The notes under the pieces: model-generated
What the model was told of the DNA's origin: nothing
The model's input: only the letters and a program-made list of their open reading frames with translations
The model's database searches: none
In this document: one piece after another, positions 48,855 through 56,508 of the stretch
Layout: every line of letters begins with the position of its first letter
Numbering within the stretch: the first letter of the stretch is position 1
NCBI GenBank assembly: GCA_963817035.1
Contig: CAWFMM010000004.1
Location: 930,001 to 994,000 of the forward strand
Direction: 5' to 3'
DNA length: 64,000 nt
From: AC-49 sp963817035
Lineage (GTDB): Bacteria > Actinomycetota > Thermoleophilia > Solirubrobacterales > Solirubrobacteraceae
Made by a program: the position numbers and the translations under genes

Positions 48855-50297
48855 CTACCGCGCCGGCTCGCCGCGCAACAGCGCGCGCTTGACCTTGCCG
48901 CTCTCCGTCTTGGGCAGCTCGTCGACGAACTCGACGATGCGGGGGTACTTGTAGGGCGCGGTCTCGGTCTTGACGTGGTCCTGGAGGGCGCGGGCGAGAT
49001 CGTCGGAGGGGGCGAAGCCGTCGCGCAGGACGACGACGGCGCGCACCACGCTGCCGCGTTCCTCGTCGGGCGCGGCGACGCACGCCGCCTCGGCCACCGC
49101 GTCGTGCGCGACCAGCGCCGACTCGACCTCGAACGGGCCGATCCGATAGCCGGCCGAGATGATCACGTCGTCGGTGCGGCCTTCGAAGTGGAAGTAGCCG
49201 TCGTCGTCCTCGACGACGCGGTCGCCGGTGCGCCAGACGTCGGTCGCGGGTGCGTCCTCTCCGAGGTAGCCGACGAAGAACGTCGGGATCGTCGTCGGGT
49301 CGGCCACGAGCTCGCCGTCGTCGATCCACAGCCGAACTCCCGGCAGCGCCCGGCCCATCGAGCCCGGCCGGGCATCGACCCCCAACGGCATCCCGGTCAT
49401 CTGCCCGGTCTCGGTCTGGCCGTAGCCGTCGCGGATCCACAGCCCCGTCGCCGCGTGCCACGCGCGCAGCACCTCAGGGTTCAGAGCCTCGCCCGCCGCA
49501 ACGATCCCGCGAAGGTCAACAAACGACCGCAACGTCGCGCGCTTGGCGATCACGCGGTACTCCGTCGGCGCCATGCACAGCACGTTCACGCGCTCGCGCT
49601 CCAGCAGCTCCAGCCGCTCGTCGGGATCGAAGCGCGCGTCGTGCAGCAGCGCCGCCGCCCCCCGGAGCCACGGCGCGATGAACACGTTGCGCGCCGACTT
49701 CGACCAGCCGCTCGCCGCCGTGCACCAGACGAGATCGCCCGGACCTACGCCCAGCCAGTGCTCGGCCTGCACGCTTTGGCCGACGAGATAGCGCTGCGCA
49801 TGCATCACCGCCTTCGGCTCCCCTGCCGTCCCTGACGTGAACGTGATCAGGCACGGATCCAGGACATCGAGCTCGACGGCCGGCGCCGGCGGCCCCGCGA
49901 ACAACGATTCGTCGGGTACCAGCACCACAGGACACGACGGCCCCGCCGCCTCGATCACCGATGCGTTGCGCTCATCGGCGATCACCAGCTTCGGCGCGAC
50001 AACGTCGAACCGCATCGCGAGGTCCTTGGCCCGCAGCTGCTCGGTGCATGGCAGCACGACCGCCCCGATCCGAAAGCACGCGACCATCGAGACGACCCAG
50101 TCGGGTCGGTTGCCGATGAGCGTCATGACCACGTCGCCGTGGCCGACGCCACGGGCGGTCAGCGCACCCGCCAGCGCGGCCGAGCGCTCGGCGATCTCGC
50201 CGAATGTCCACTCCCGCCGCCCACCGTCCCGGGATAGCTCAACCAGCGCCAACCTGTCGGGCGGTGCGGCATCGACGACATCGCGGGAGAAGTTCAT
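48855..50297 (-). CDS. Acyl-CoA synthetase (AMP-forming, ANL superfamily)
   Basis: 480 residues from the ATG at 50297; a longer start at 50372 would run across the divergent promoter and into the neighbouring coding region. The P-loop is ITFTSGTAGEPKAVMH, then GYGQTETGQMTGMPLG (A5), VWRTGDRVVEDDDGYFHFEG (A7), RTDDVIISAGYRIGPFEVES (A8) and the catalytic Lys motif PKTESGKVKR (A10). The first 50 or so residues of typical medium-chain enzymes are missing, but all core motifs are kept. It makes acyl-CoA for the divergent acyl-CoA dehydrogenase, whose start lies only 22 nt away. Confidence 0.92.
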   Translation of the reverse strand: MNFSRDVVDAAPPDRLALVELSRDGGRREWTFGEIAERSAALAGALTARGVGHGDVVMTLIGNRPDWVVSMVACFRIGAVVLPCTEQLRAKDLAMRFDVVAPKLVIADERNASVIEAAGPSCPVVLVPDESLFAGPPAPAVELDVLDPCLITFTSGTAGEPKAVMHAQRYLVGQSVQAEHWLGVGPGDLVWCTAASGWSKSARNVFIAPWLRGAAALLHDARFDPDERLELLERERVNVLCMAPTEYRVIAKRATLRSFVDLRGIVAAGEALNPEVLRAWHAATGLWIRDGYGQTETGQMTGMPLGVDARPGSMGRALPGVRLWIDDGELVADPTTIPTFFVGYLGEDAPATDVWRTGDRVVEDDDGYFHFEGRTDDVIISAGYRIGPFEVESALVAHDAVAEAACVAAPDEERGSVVRAVVVLRDGFAPSDDLARALQDHVKTETAPYKYPRIVEFVDELPKTESGKVKRALLRGEPAR

Positions 50298-50319
50298 CGG
50301 CGGGTATCCTGCCACGCAC

Positions 50320-51528
50320 ATGTCTGCGACCACCTTCTCCGACGAGCTCACCGACGAGCAGCGCGCCATCACCGAGATGGTTCACCAGTTCGCCGATGAG
50401 CAGATTCTGCCCAACGCGGAGCACTTCGACCACGAGGACGAGTTCCCCGAGGCCATCGTCGAGCAGATGAAGGAGCTCGGCCTGTTCGGCGTGACCATCC
50501 CCGAGGAGTACGGCGGGATGGGCCTCGATCTGACGACCTACGCGATGATCGTCGAGGAGCTCTCGCGCGGCTGGATCTCGATCTCCGGCGTGATCAACAC
50601 CCACTTCATCGGCTCCTACCTGCTCGGCAAGTTCGGCACCGAGGAGCAGCGCCAGAAGTACCTGCCGCGGATGGCAACCGGCGAGATCCGCGCCGCGTTC
50701 AGCCTCTCCGAGCCCGAGCTCGGCTCCGACGTTCAGGCGATCAAGACGTCGGCCAAGAAGGACGGCGATCACTACGAGATCAACGGCCAGAAGATGTGGG
50801 TCACCAACGGCCTGCGCTCGACACTCGTCTTCGTCCTCGTCAAGACCGACCCTGACGCGGAGCCGCGCCACAAGGGCTTCACCTGCTTCATCGCCGAGAA
50901 GGAGCCGGGGGTCTCGGAGAACACCGGCGACTACGCCGGCCTGACCGTGCCGCCGCAGATCAAGAAGCTCGGCTACAAGGGCGTCGAGTCGACCGAGCTC
51001 GTCTTCGACGGCTACCGCTGCCCGGCCGAGAACATCCTCGGTGGCGAGGAGGCCGGCCTCAACGCGGGCTTCGGTCAGATGATGGACGCGCTCGAGGTCG
51101 GGCGCGTCAACGTCGCCGCCCGCGGCGTCGGCATCGCCCAGCGCGCGCTCGAGCTCGCGCTGCGCTACTCGCAGGAGCGCAAGACGTTCGGCAAGCCGAT
51201 CGCCCAGCACCAGGCGATCGAGTTCAAGCTCGCCGACATGGCCACGCAGGTCGAGGCGGCCCGGCTGCTCACGCGCAAGGCCGCGCGGCTGAAGGACGCC
51301 GGGGTGCGCTCGGACCTCGAGGCGGGCATGGCCAAGCTGTTCGCCTCCGAGGCGGGGCACTTCTGCGTCGAGCAGTCGCTGCGCATCCACGGCGGCTACG
51401 GCTACTCCAAGGAGTACGAGATCGAACGCCTGTATCGCGACGCGCCGCTGCTGCTGATCGGCGAGGGCACGTCGGAGATCCAGAAGATGGTCATCGGCCG
51501 CACGCTCCTCAAGCGCAACAAGATCTAG
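50320..51528 (+). CDS. Acyl-CoA dehydrogenase
   Basis: 402 residues. LGLFGVTIPEEYGGMGLDLT, AAFSLSEPELGSDVQAIKTS (FAD/acyl pocket), KMWVTNGLRSTLVFVLVKTD, ALRYSQERKTFGKPIAQHQA and the C-terminal IHGGYGYSKEYEIERLYRDA with EGTSEIQKMVIGR are all typical. The enzyme oxidises acyl-CoA to enoyl-CoA and hands electrons to ETF. The start is chosen at ATG 50320; a longer frame from 49837 is the reverse of the acyl-CoA synthetase gene. It is followed 3 nt later by an SCP2 protein, so the two form an operon. Confidence 0.95.
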   Translation: MSATTFSDELTDEQRAITEMVHQFADEQILPNAEHFDHEDEFPEAIVEQMKELGLFGVTIPEEYGGMGLDLTTYAMIVEELSRGWISISGVINTHFIGSYLLGKFGTEEQRQKYLPRMATGEIRAAFSLSEPELGSDVQAIKTSAKKDGDHYEINGQKMWVTNGLRSTLVFVLVKTDPDAEPRHKGFTCFIAEKEPGVSENTGDYAGLTVPPQIKKLGYKGVESTELVFDGYRCPAENILGGEEAGLNAGFGQMMDALEVGRVNVAARGVGIAQRALELALRYSQERKTFGKPIAQHQAIEFKLADMATQVEAARLLTRKAARLKDAGVRSDLEAGMAKLFASEAGHFCVEQSLRIHGGYGYSKEYEIERLYRDAPLLLIGEGTSEIQKMVIGRTLLKRNKI

Positions 51529-51531
51529 ACG

Positions 51532-51903
51532 ATGGCCAGCGACGCACCCGAGCTCATCGAACGCGCGATCGTCGACCTGCTCGAAGAGGTCCCGGCGCTC
51601 GTCCCGCTGAAGGGCGTCTTCCAGGTCGACCTCCAGGGCCGCGGCGACATGCAGCAGTTCCGCGTCGTGATGCCCGATCACTCGGTCACCAAGGGCGCCG
51701 ACCCCCAGGCCAAGATCACCGTCTCGATGCGCCGTGACTTCTTCAACGCGATGATCGAGAACGGCGCCAAGCTCGCCGACTGGCGCGAGGCGTTCACCTA
51801 CGGCCAGGCCAAGGCCTCAGGCGTCGATCAGTACATCAAGCTGATCGCCAACGTCTGCGAGAAGGCCGAAGAGCGCTCGCGCCTCAAGCGCGCCCGGCAC
51901 TGA
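51532..51903 (+). CDS. SCP2 sterol-binding domain protein
   Basis: 123 residues, a single SCP2 domain: VFQVDLQGRGDMQQFRVVM, DPQAKITVSMRRDFFNAMIE and KLADWREAFTYGQAKASGVD. The fold has a hydrophobic tunnel for fatty acids, acyl-CoA or sterols. Placed 3 nt after the acyl-CoA dehydrogenase stop, it may carry acyl chains for that enzyme. It ends with a basic helix (EERSRLKRARH). Confidence 0.85.
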   Translation: MASDAPELIERAIVDLLEEVPALVPLKGVFQVDLQGRGDMQQFRVVMPDHSVTKGADPQAKITVSMRRDFFNAMIENGAKLADWREAFTYGQAKASGVDQYIKLIANVCEKAEERSRLKRARH

Positions 51904-51920
51904 GACACGCGCAACGTCGC

Positions 51921-52382
51921 TCAGGTCGGCTTGACGATCATGTCGACGACCACGAGCATCAGGAGCAGCATGTCGATGCGTGAGACGAGCAGCACCTTGT
52001 CGAGGATCGCCTGCTCGGGCGCCCCCATCGTTCCGGCCTCGTCGATCGACTTGCCGAGCTTCCCCGAGGTCGGGCCGAGGTAGAAGACGCCGGTCAGGAA
52101 CGAGGCGAGCCAGACCACGAAGCCGATCGACACCCACAGCGTGCTCAGGCTGTAACCGGGGAGCTTGCTCAGCGTCGCGAAGCCTGCGATCAGAACGACC
52201 AGCGACGCGATCGTGTTGATGAACATCGCATACCAGGCGGCCTCTTTGGCGAAGTAGCCGGCGAATGTCGGACCGGCCTTGACCGCGCGTAGCGCGAAGA
52301 CGTGGATCGCGACGTCGCTGCCGACCCAGATGACGACGCCGAGCACGTGGATCGACTTGAAGATCGTGTACGCGTTGAGCAT
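51921..52382 (-). CDS. DUF2269-like small membrane protein
   Basis: 153 residues and four helices: YTIFKSIHVLGVVIWVGSDV (His near the start of helix 1), MFINTIASLVVLIAGFATL, LSTLWVSIGFVVWLASFLTG and a last one VSRIDMLLLMLVVVDMIVKP. The pattern fits DUF2269 proteins, whose function is unknown; the early His and a few charged residues in helices might bind heme, but this is only a guess. The gene is divergent from the amidase with 51 nt between starts. Confidence 0.7.
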   Translation of the reverse strand: MLNAYTIFKSIHVLGVVIWVGSDVAIHVFALRAVKAGPTFAGYFAKEAAWYAMFINTIASLVVLIAGFATLSKLPGYSLSTLWVSIGFVVWLASFLTGVFYLGPTSGKLGKSIDEAGTMGAPEQAILDKVLLVSRIDMLLLMLVVVDMIVKPT

Positions 52383-52433
52383 CGGTGGAGGCTAGCTGCG
52401 CGGGCGGCGTCTGGGGCTCATACACTCGGGCCG

Positions 52434-53054
52434 ATGATCGCCGCTGCGCTGAGCGCGCTCGCGCTCGCTGCGGGCGCCCATCCGACGCGTCCGCCGATCG
52501 TCTGGACGCCGATCCCGTTCAGCGCCGCGCGCAAGCAGGAGATGCGCAGGTACGCGATCCGCCACTACGGCCTGGCGCGTTACTCGCTGATCGATCCGAA
52601 GGTGATCGTCGAGCACGTCACGGTGACCTCGACGTTCAGCGCCGCGTTCAACACCTTCGCGCCCGACACGCCCGACGTCGAGCTGCACGAGCTCCCGGGG
52701 CTGTGCGCGCACTTCGTCATCGACCGCGACGGCACGATCCACCAGCTCGTCCCGCTCGGCCTGATGTGTCGCCACACCGTCGGGCTGAACTGGACCGCGA
52801 TCGGGATCGAGCACGTCGGGATGAGCGACGCCGACGTGCTGAGCGACCCGGCCGAGATGCGCGCCTCGCTGCGCCTGACGGCGTGGCTGATGCACCGCTA
52901 CGCGATCACGCTGCCCAACGTCATCGGGCACGCCGAGTCGCTCTCGAGCCCCTACCACCACGAGCGCGTCGCGGCGCTGAAGAACCAGACGCATGACGAC
53001 TGGCAGCACAGCGACATGGTCGGCTACCGCCGGCGGCTCAGTGCGCTGATCTGA
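52434..53054 (+). CDS. N-acetylmuramoyl-L-alanine amidase (Amidase_2)
   Basis: 206 residues. A short hydrophobic N-terminus (MIAAALSALALAAGAHPTRP) looks like a brief signal peptide, so the enzyme should act on the cell wall. The zinc amidase pattern is present: VEHVTVTSTF with the first His, AHFVIDRDGTIHQLVPLGLM, CRHTVGLNWTAIGIEHVGMS and NVIGHAESLSSPYHH with the last His. It would cut the bond between muramic acid and the stem peptide, or be a related recycling amidase. An upstream ATG at 52302 is in frame but would overlap the divergent gene. Confidence 0.82.
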   Translation: MIAAALSALALAAGAHPTRPPIVWTPIPFSAARKQEMRRYAIRHYGLARYSLIDPKVIVEHVTVTSTFSAAFNTFAPDTPDVELHELPGLCAHFVIDRDGTIHQLVPLGLMCRHTVGLNWTAIGIEHVGMSDADVLSDPAEMRASLRLTAWLMHRYAITLPNVIGHAESLSSPYHHERVAALKNQTHDDWQHSDMVGYRRRLSALI

Positions 53055-53104
53055 ACCCGCTTGACTCCTCCGGGCGGCAGAGTAGGGTCCGCGCTCGGAA
53101 AACG

Positions 53105-54018
53105 ATGAGCCAGGACGAAGTCACTCAGATCGTGCGGGAGTCGGAGCGTCGTCGCCGCTCGTTGCGGCCGCCGATGAAGCTCCTGTTGCCGACGGCGGCG
53201 GCGCTGGGCGCCGGTGTCGCGATCGCGGCGGCGTCGATCCCGGGTGGCGGCGGCGTGATCACGGGGTGCTACGTGACCACGACGGGGGCGACCGTGGCGC
53301 CGCCTGCTCGTATCGGGGCGCTGCGGGTGATCGACACCAGCCTGACGGACCGATCACGCTCCCGGGCGCCGGCCCTACTCCAGATCCGGCCGGTCACTGC
53401 TACAGCGACGAGAAGACCATCACCTGGAATCAGCAGGGCCCGCAGGGGCCGCCCGGACCTGCCGGCCAGGACGGCGCGGGGGGACCCAAGGGCGCCGACG
53501 GCTCGGTGCTCGTCGGCGACACGGCGTTCGGCATCAGCGGCAACGGCAAGGTGTACCTCAAGCTCGACGGCATCAAGGGCGAGTCGACCGACAAGGACCA
53601 CAAGGACTGGATCGGGGTCTCGTCGTTCAGCATCGGCGCGGCCAACAACATCGGGTCGCAGTCCAGCGGCGCCGGAGCGGGCAAGGTGACGTTCAACAGC
53701 TTCTCGATCACCAAGAAGGTCGACAAGGCCTCGCCGACCCTGTTCGCCGCCACGACATCGGGCAAGCACATCACCTCGGGCGAGGTCGCGTTCTCGAAGA
53801 AATCCGACGGCAAGCCGCTCGACTACCTCGTCTTCAAGTTCACCGGGATCCTCGTGTCGAGCCTCAAGCTCGCTGGCCAGGGCAACAACCCGAGCGAAAA
53901 TGTGACGTTCAACTTCCAGAAGCTGAGCGAGACGTTCCAGGGAGTCGACGCGAAGGGCAAGAAGATCGCGCCGGTCACCGTCCAGGTGAACGTCAACAAC
54001 AGTGTGAAGCTCCGCTGA
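53105..54018 (+). CDS. Exported collagen-like / Hcp-domain protein; reading frame needs a -1 shift near 53341
   Basis: Two frames code one protein. The first, from ATG 53105, gives a basic start, a membrane or signal segment (LLLPTAAALGAGVAIAAASI) and the exported-protein motif GCYVTTTG...GALRVIDTS. The second, open from before 53266, gives PDGPITLPG, HCYSDEKTITWNQQ, seven Gly-X-Y triplets (GPQGPPGPAGQDGAGGPKGAD) and then an Hcp domain (YLKLDGIKGESTDKDHKDWI, SITKKVDKASPTLFAATTSG, FTGILVSSLKLAGQG, VTFNFQKLSETFQGVDAKGK). Repeating C53341 (AGC then CCT) joins them into about 304 residues. This may be a base deletion (mutation or read error) or programmed shifting; no classic slippery heptamer was seen. 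Hcp is the type VI secretion tube protein in Gram-negatives; here it is joined to an export signal and a collagen-like stalk. Confidence 0.72.
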
Positions 54019-55481
54019 CGGCGCCTCCGGCCGGCGACGCGTACGACCGCTTCGCCTATCCGGGCTTCGCCTACGCGGCGACGCACCCCGCGCGCACCGA
54101 GATCATCGCGCGCCTCTTCGGCCTGAACCCGGAGCGCGCCGCGAGCGCCTCGGTCCTCGAGCTCGGCTGCGGCGACGGCGTCAACTCGCTGTCGATCGCC
54201 CAGACGCTGCCCGGCGCACGCGTGCTCGGGCTCGACGCCGCGGCCTCGGCCGTCGCGCGTGGGAACGATCTGGCGCGCGTCGCGAACCTCACGAACGTCG
54301 AGCTGCGCGCGGCCGACATCGAGGAGCTGCCCACCGACCTCGGCCAGTTCGACTACATCGTCGCCCACGGCGTCTACTCGTGGGTCCCGCCGCGCGTGCG
54401 CGTCGCCCTGCTCGCCGCGGTCCGCCGCCATCTCGCCCCGCACGGGGTCGCGTTCGTCAGCTACAACGCCTACCCGGGCAGCTACCTGCGCGACATGGCG
54501 CGCGACGTCCTGCACTTCCACCTGCGCGACGTCTCCGATCCGCAGGAGCGCCTAGCCGGCGCGCACGAGCTGATGGCCGCGGTCGTGGCGATCGAGGACC
54601 CGAGCCCCTACGCGCGCGTGCTGCGCGAGCACCTCGACCGCATGCTCCATTACGCCGACGGGCTGCTCGTCCACGACGACCTCGCCGAGATCTCCACGCC
54701 GTTCTACCTGCACGAGTTCGTCGAGCACGCCGAGAAGCATGGGCTGATGTTCCTCGCCGAGGCCGAGCTGTCCGAGAGTCAGCTGCGCGAGGTGCCAGAG
54801 AGCGCGATCGAGCTGATGGCCGGCCTGCCCGACGACATCGTGATCCGCGAGCAGTACATCGACTTCTTCAAGAACCGGATGTTCCGCCGCACGCTGCTGT
54901 GCCACTCCGAGGCGCCGGTGGTCCGCGCGCTGAACCCCGACGTGGTGGCGCACGCCGCGATCTCCTCGCCCGTGCGCGTGGTCAGCGATGACACGTTCGA
55001 GACGCCCGAGGGCTTCTCGATGGCGACCTCCGAGCCGCACGTGCAGGCGGTTATGCGCGCACTCGCCGACGCCTGGCCGGGCGCGCTGGACTACGCCACG
55101 GTCCTGCGCCACGCCGTCGCGGCGACGGGCGACGGCGTTGCCGCGCAGCTCGTCGATGACCGCATGCGCGACGTGCTGATCGAGGCCTACCTGGCGCGCG
55201 TCGTCCAGCTCACCGGCTGCCCGCCGCCGCTCGTCACCGAGCCCGGCGAGCGACCGCTGGCCAGCGCCCTGGTCCGCGCGCAGGTCGCGGCCGGCTCGAC
55301 CGCCGTGACCTCGCTCGTACCCGACACCGTGCGCCTCGAGGGCGTGTTCGACGGGCCGCTGCTGACCCTGCTCGACGGCACCCGCGACCGCGCCGCCCTC
55401 GCGGCGGCGCTGCCGGGGCTCGGCGTTCCGATCGACGACGCGCTGGCCGAGCTCGCGGCCGTCGGACTGATCAGCTCCTGA
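54015..55481 (+). CDS. SAM-dependent methyltransferase with regulatory domain, apparent CTG start
   Basis: 488 residues from CTG at 54015. The expected N-terminal part of the family is present only if translation begins there: YDRFAYPGFAYAATHPARTE, then the SAM motif VLELGCGDGVNSLSIAQ, ARVLGLDAAASAV, ADIEELPTDLG and FDYIVAHGVYSWVPPRVR. No ATG, GTG or TTG lies in frame between this region and the upstream gene; GTG at 54222 would cut off the SAM motif. CTG overlaps the preceding TGA (CTGA), like the ATGA and GTGA couplings elsewhere in this window. The C-terminal half (FETPEGFSMATSEPHVQAVM, DGTRDRAALAAALP) is a methyltransferase regulatory domain. The target is unknown; such proteins methylate proteins or small molecules. 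Confidence 0.82.
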   Translation: MTAPPAGDAYDRFAYPGFAYAATHPARTEIIARLFGLNPERAASASVLELGCGDGVNSLSIAQTLPGARVLGLDAAASAVARGNDLARVANLTNVELRAADIEELPTDLGQFDYIVAHGVYSWVPPRVRVALLAAVRRHLAPHGVAFVSYNAYPGSYLRDMARDVLHFHLRDVSDPQERLAGAHELMAAVVAIEDPSPYARVLREHLDRMLHYADGLLVHDDLAEISTPFYLHEFVEHAEKHGLMFLAEAELSESQLREVPESAIELMAGLPDDIVIREQYIDFFKNRMFRRTLLCHSEAPVVRALNPDVVAHAAISSPVRVVSDDTFETPEGFSMATSEPHVQAVMRALADAWPGALDYATVLRHAVAATGDGVAAQLVDDRMRDVLIEAYLARVVQLTGCPPPLVTEPGERPLASALVRAQVAAGSTAVTSLVPDTVRLEGVFDGPLLTLLDGTRDRAALAAALPGLGVPIDDALAELAAVGLISS

Positions 55482-56276
55482 TCACGTCTGCTCGCGCGGA
55501 CACCACCACGTCGTACGGCCGCCGACCTGCGCGGTGCGCAGGGTCTCGCCGCAGCGCGGGCAGATGCCGTCGCGCCCGCGCTCGGGCCGCCCGCGATGGG
55601 GGATGAGCTCGCCGGTGTGGACGCCGCCCTTGCGGATCGCCGAACGCGTCGCGGCGCGGATCTCGCGGCGCAGCGCGTCGAGCTCCTCGTCGCTGAGGTC
55701 GCCCGCCGGTCGTAGCGGGCTCAGCTGCGCGCGCCACAGCGCCTCGTCGGCGAGCAGGTTGCCGACGCCGGCGAGCACCGACTGATCCATGATCCGCGCC
55801 TTCAGCGGCCCGCGCCCGGCGCCGACACGCGTGCGGAAGTCGTCGCGCGTCACGAGCGCCGCGTCGGGCCCGAGGCGCTCGATCTTCGGGTCGAGCACCG
55901 CACGGCCCAGGCGCCGCGGGTCGCGCAGCGTCATCGATCCGCCGTCGTCGAAGTACACGGTGAAGCGGTCCCAGATCGGCTTGGGCGTGAAGCGCTTCGG
56001 GTCCCCGGCGCCCTCGCCGTCGATGACGATCCGCCCGGCCATCCCAAGGTGCAGCCCGAGCACCGGACCATCTCCGCCGTCGGTCTCGATCCACATCGAC
56101 TTGCCGCGGCGGTGAGCCGCGGTCAGCGTGCGGCCGACCAGCGCATCGGCGATCTCACCCGGTGCGTGAGGTCTCGAGACGTACGTGTCGCCGTCATCGA
56201 CGGCGACGATCCGGCGGCCGAGAGCACGGCGCTCGATCAGCGCCCGTGCCGACTCGACCTCGGGCAGCTCAGGCGA
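55482..56276 (-). CDS. Formamidopyrimidine/endonuclease VIII-type DNA glycosylase (Fpg/Nei), no canonical start
   Basis: About 264 residues. The N-terminal PELPEVESARALIERRALGR begins at CCT 56273 and carries the catalytic Pro and Glu, but the codon before it is TCG, and no ATG, GTG or TTG occurs between it and an upstream in-frame stop. The first canonical start (ATG 56096) would remove the catalytic Pro, the helix and the Lys loop. Body: VLGLHLGMAGRIVIDG, ARIMDQSVLAGVGNLLADEA (helix-two-turn-helix) and the zinc finger CPRCGETLRTAQVGGRTTWWC. Possible reasons: a rare start codon, CTG at the Leu of ELPE, a sequence error, or a mutation. It overlaps the end of the ferredoxin gene. It would remove oxidised bases such as 8-oxoguanine from DNA. 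Confidence 0.8.
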   Translation of the reverse strand, partial: SPELPEVESARALIERRALGRRIVAVDDGDTYVSRPHAPGEIADALVGRTLTAAHRRGKSMWIETDGGDGPVLGLHLGMAGRIVIDGEGAGDPKRFTPKPIWDRFTVYFDDGGSMTLRDPRRLGRAVLDPKIERLGPDAALVTRDDFRTRVGAGRGPLKARIMDQSVLAGVGNLLADEALWRAQLSPLRPAGDLSDEELDALRREIRAATRSAIRKGGVHTGELIPHRGRPERGRDGICPRCGETLRTAQVGGRTTWWCPREQT

Positions 56277-56508
56277 GGGCGGCCTCGTTGTCGTACAGCT
56301 TCAACACGCGGACGCTGCCGTCGGGCGCCGCGTCCATGCACAGGCGACAGAGCACGCACTCGTCGACGTTCTCCTGGCGGATCGCGACGCTGTCGCCCGC
56401 CTTGAAGATGTCGACGGGGCAGACCTCGTCGAGCTTCGCGGCCAGCGCACCGTCGCCGATGACCTCGTCGGAGACCTCGATGCCGATGAAGATTCCGTCG
56501 ACTCTCAC
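56269..56508 (-). CDS. Single-cluster ferredoxin-like protein
   Basis: 79 residues. Cys30-Pro (DEVCPVDIFKAGD) plus Cys51, Cys54 and Cys57 (DECVLCRLCMDAAP) give exactly four ligands for one [4Fe-4S] cluster. The N-terminal half is VRVDG-like beta structure (MRVDGIFIGIEVSDEVIGDG). The start overlaps the SucD-like stop by 4 nt, so it is made together with an acyl-CoA ligase. That is unusual, because the SucCD reaction needs no electrons, and it hints that an oxidoreductase partner exists elsewhere. Its end overlaps the glycosylase gene by 8 nt. Confidence 0.82.
   Translation of the reverse strand: MRVDGIFIGIEVSDEVIGDGALAAKLDEVCPVDIFKAGDSVAIRQENVDECVLCRLCMDAAPDGSVRVLKLYDNEAALA

Noticed and set aside
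53441..53475. Gly-X-Y triplets as a sign of a simple DNA repeat
   Set aside because: The triplets differ in codons and flow into a globular domain, so this is a protein feature and not a tandem DNA repeat.
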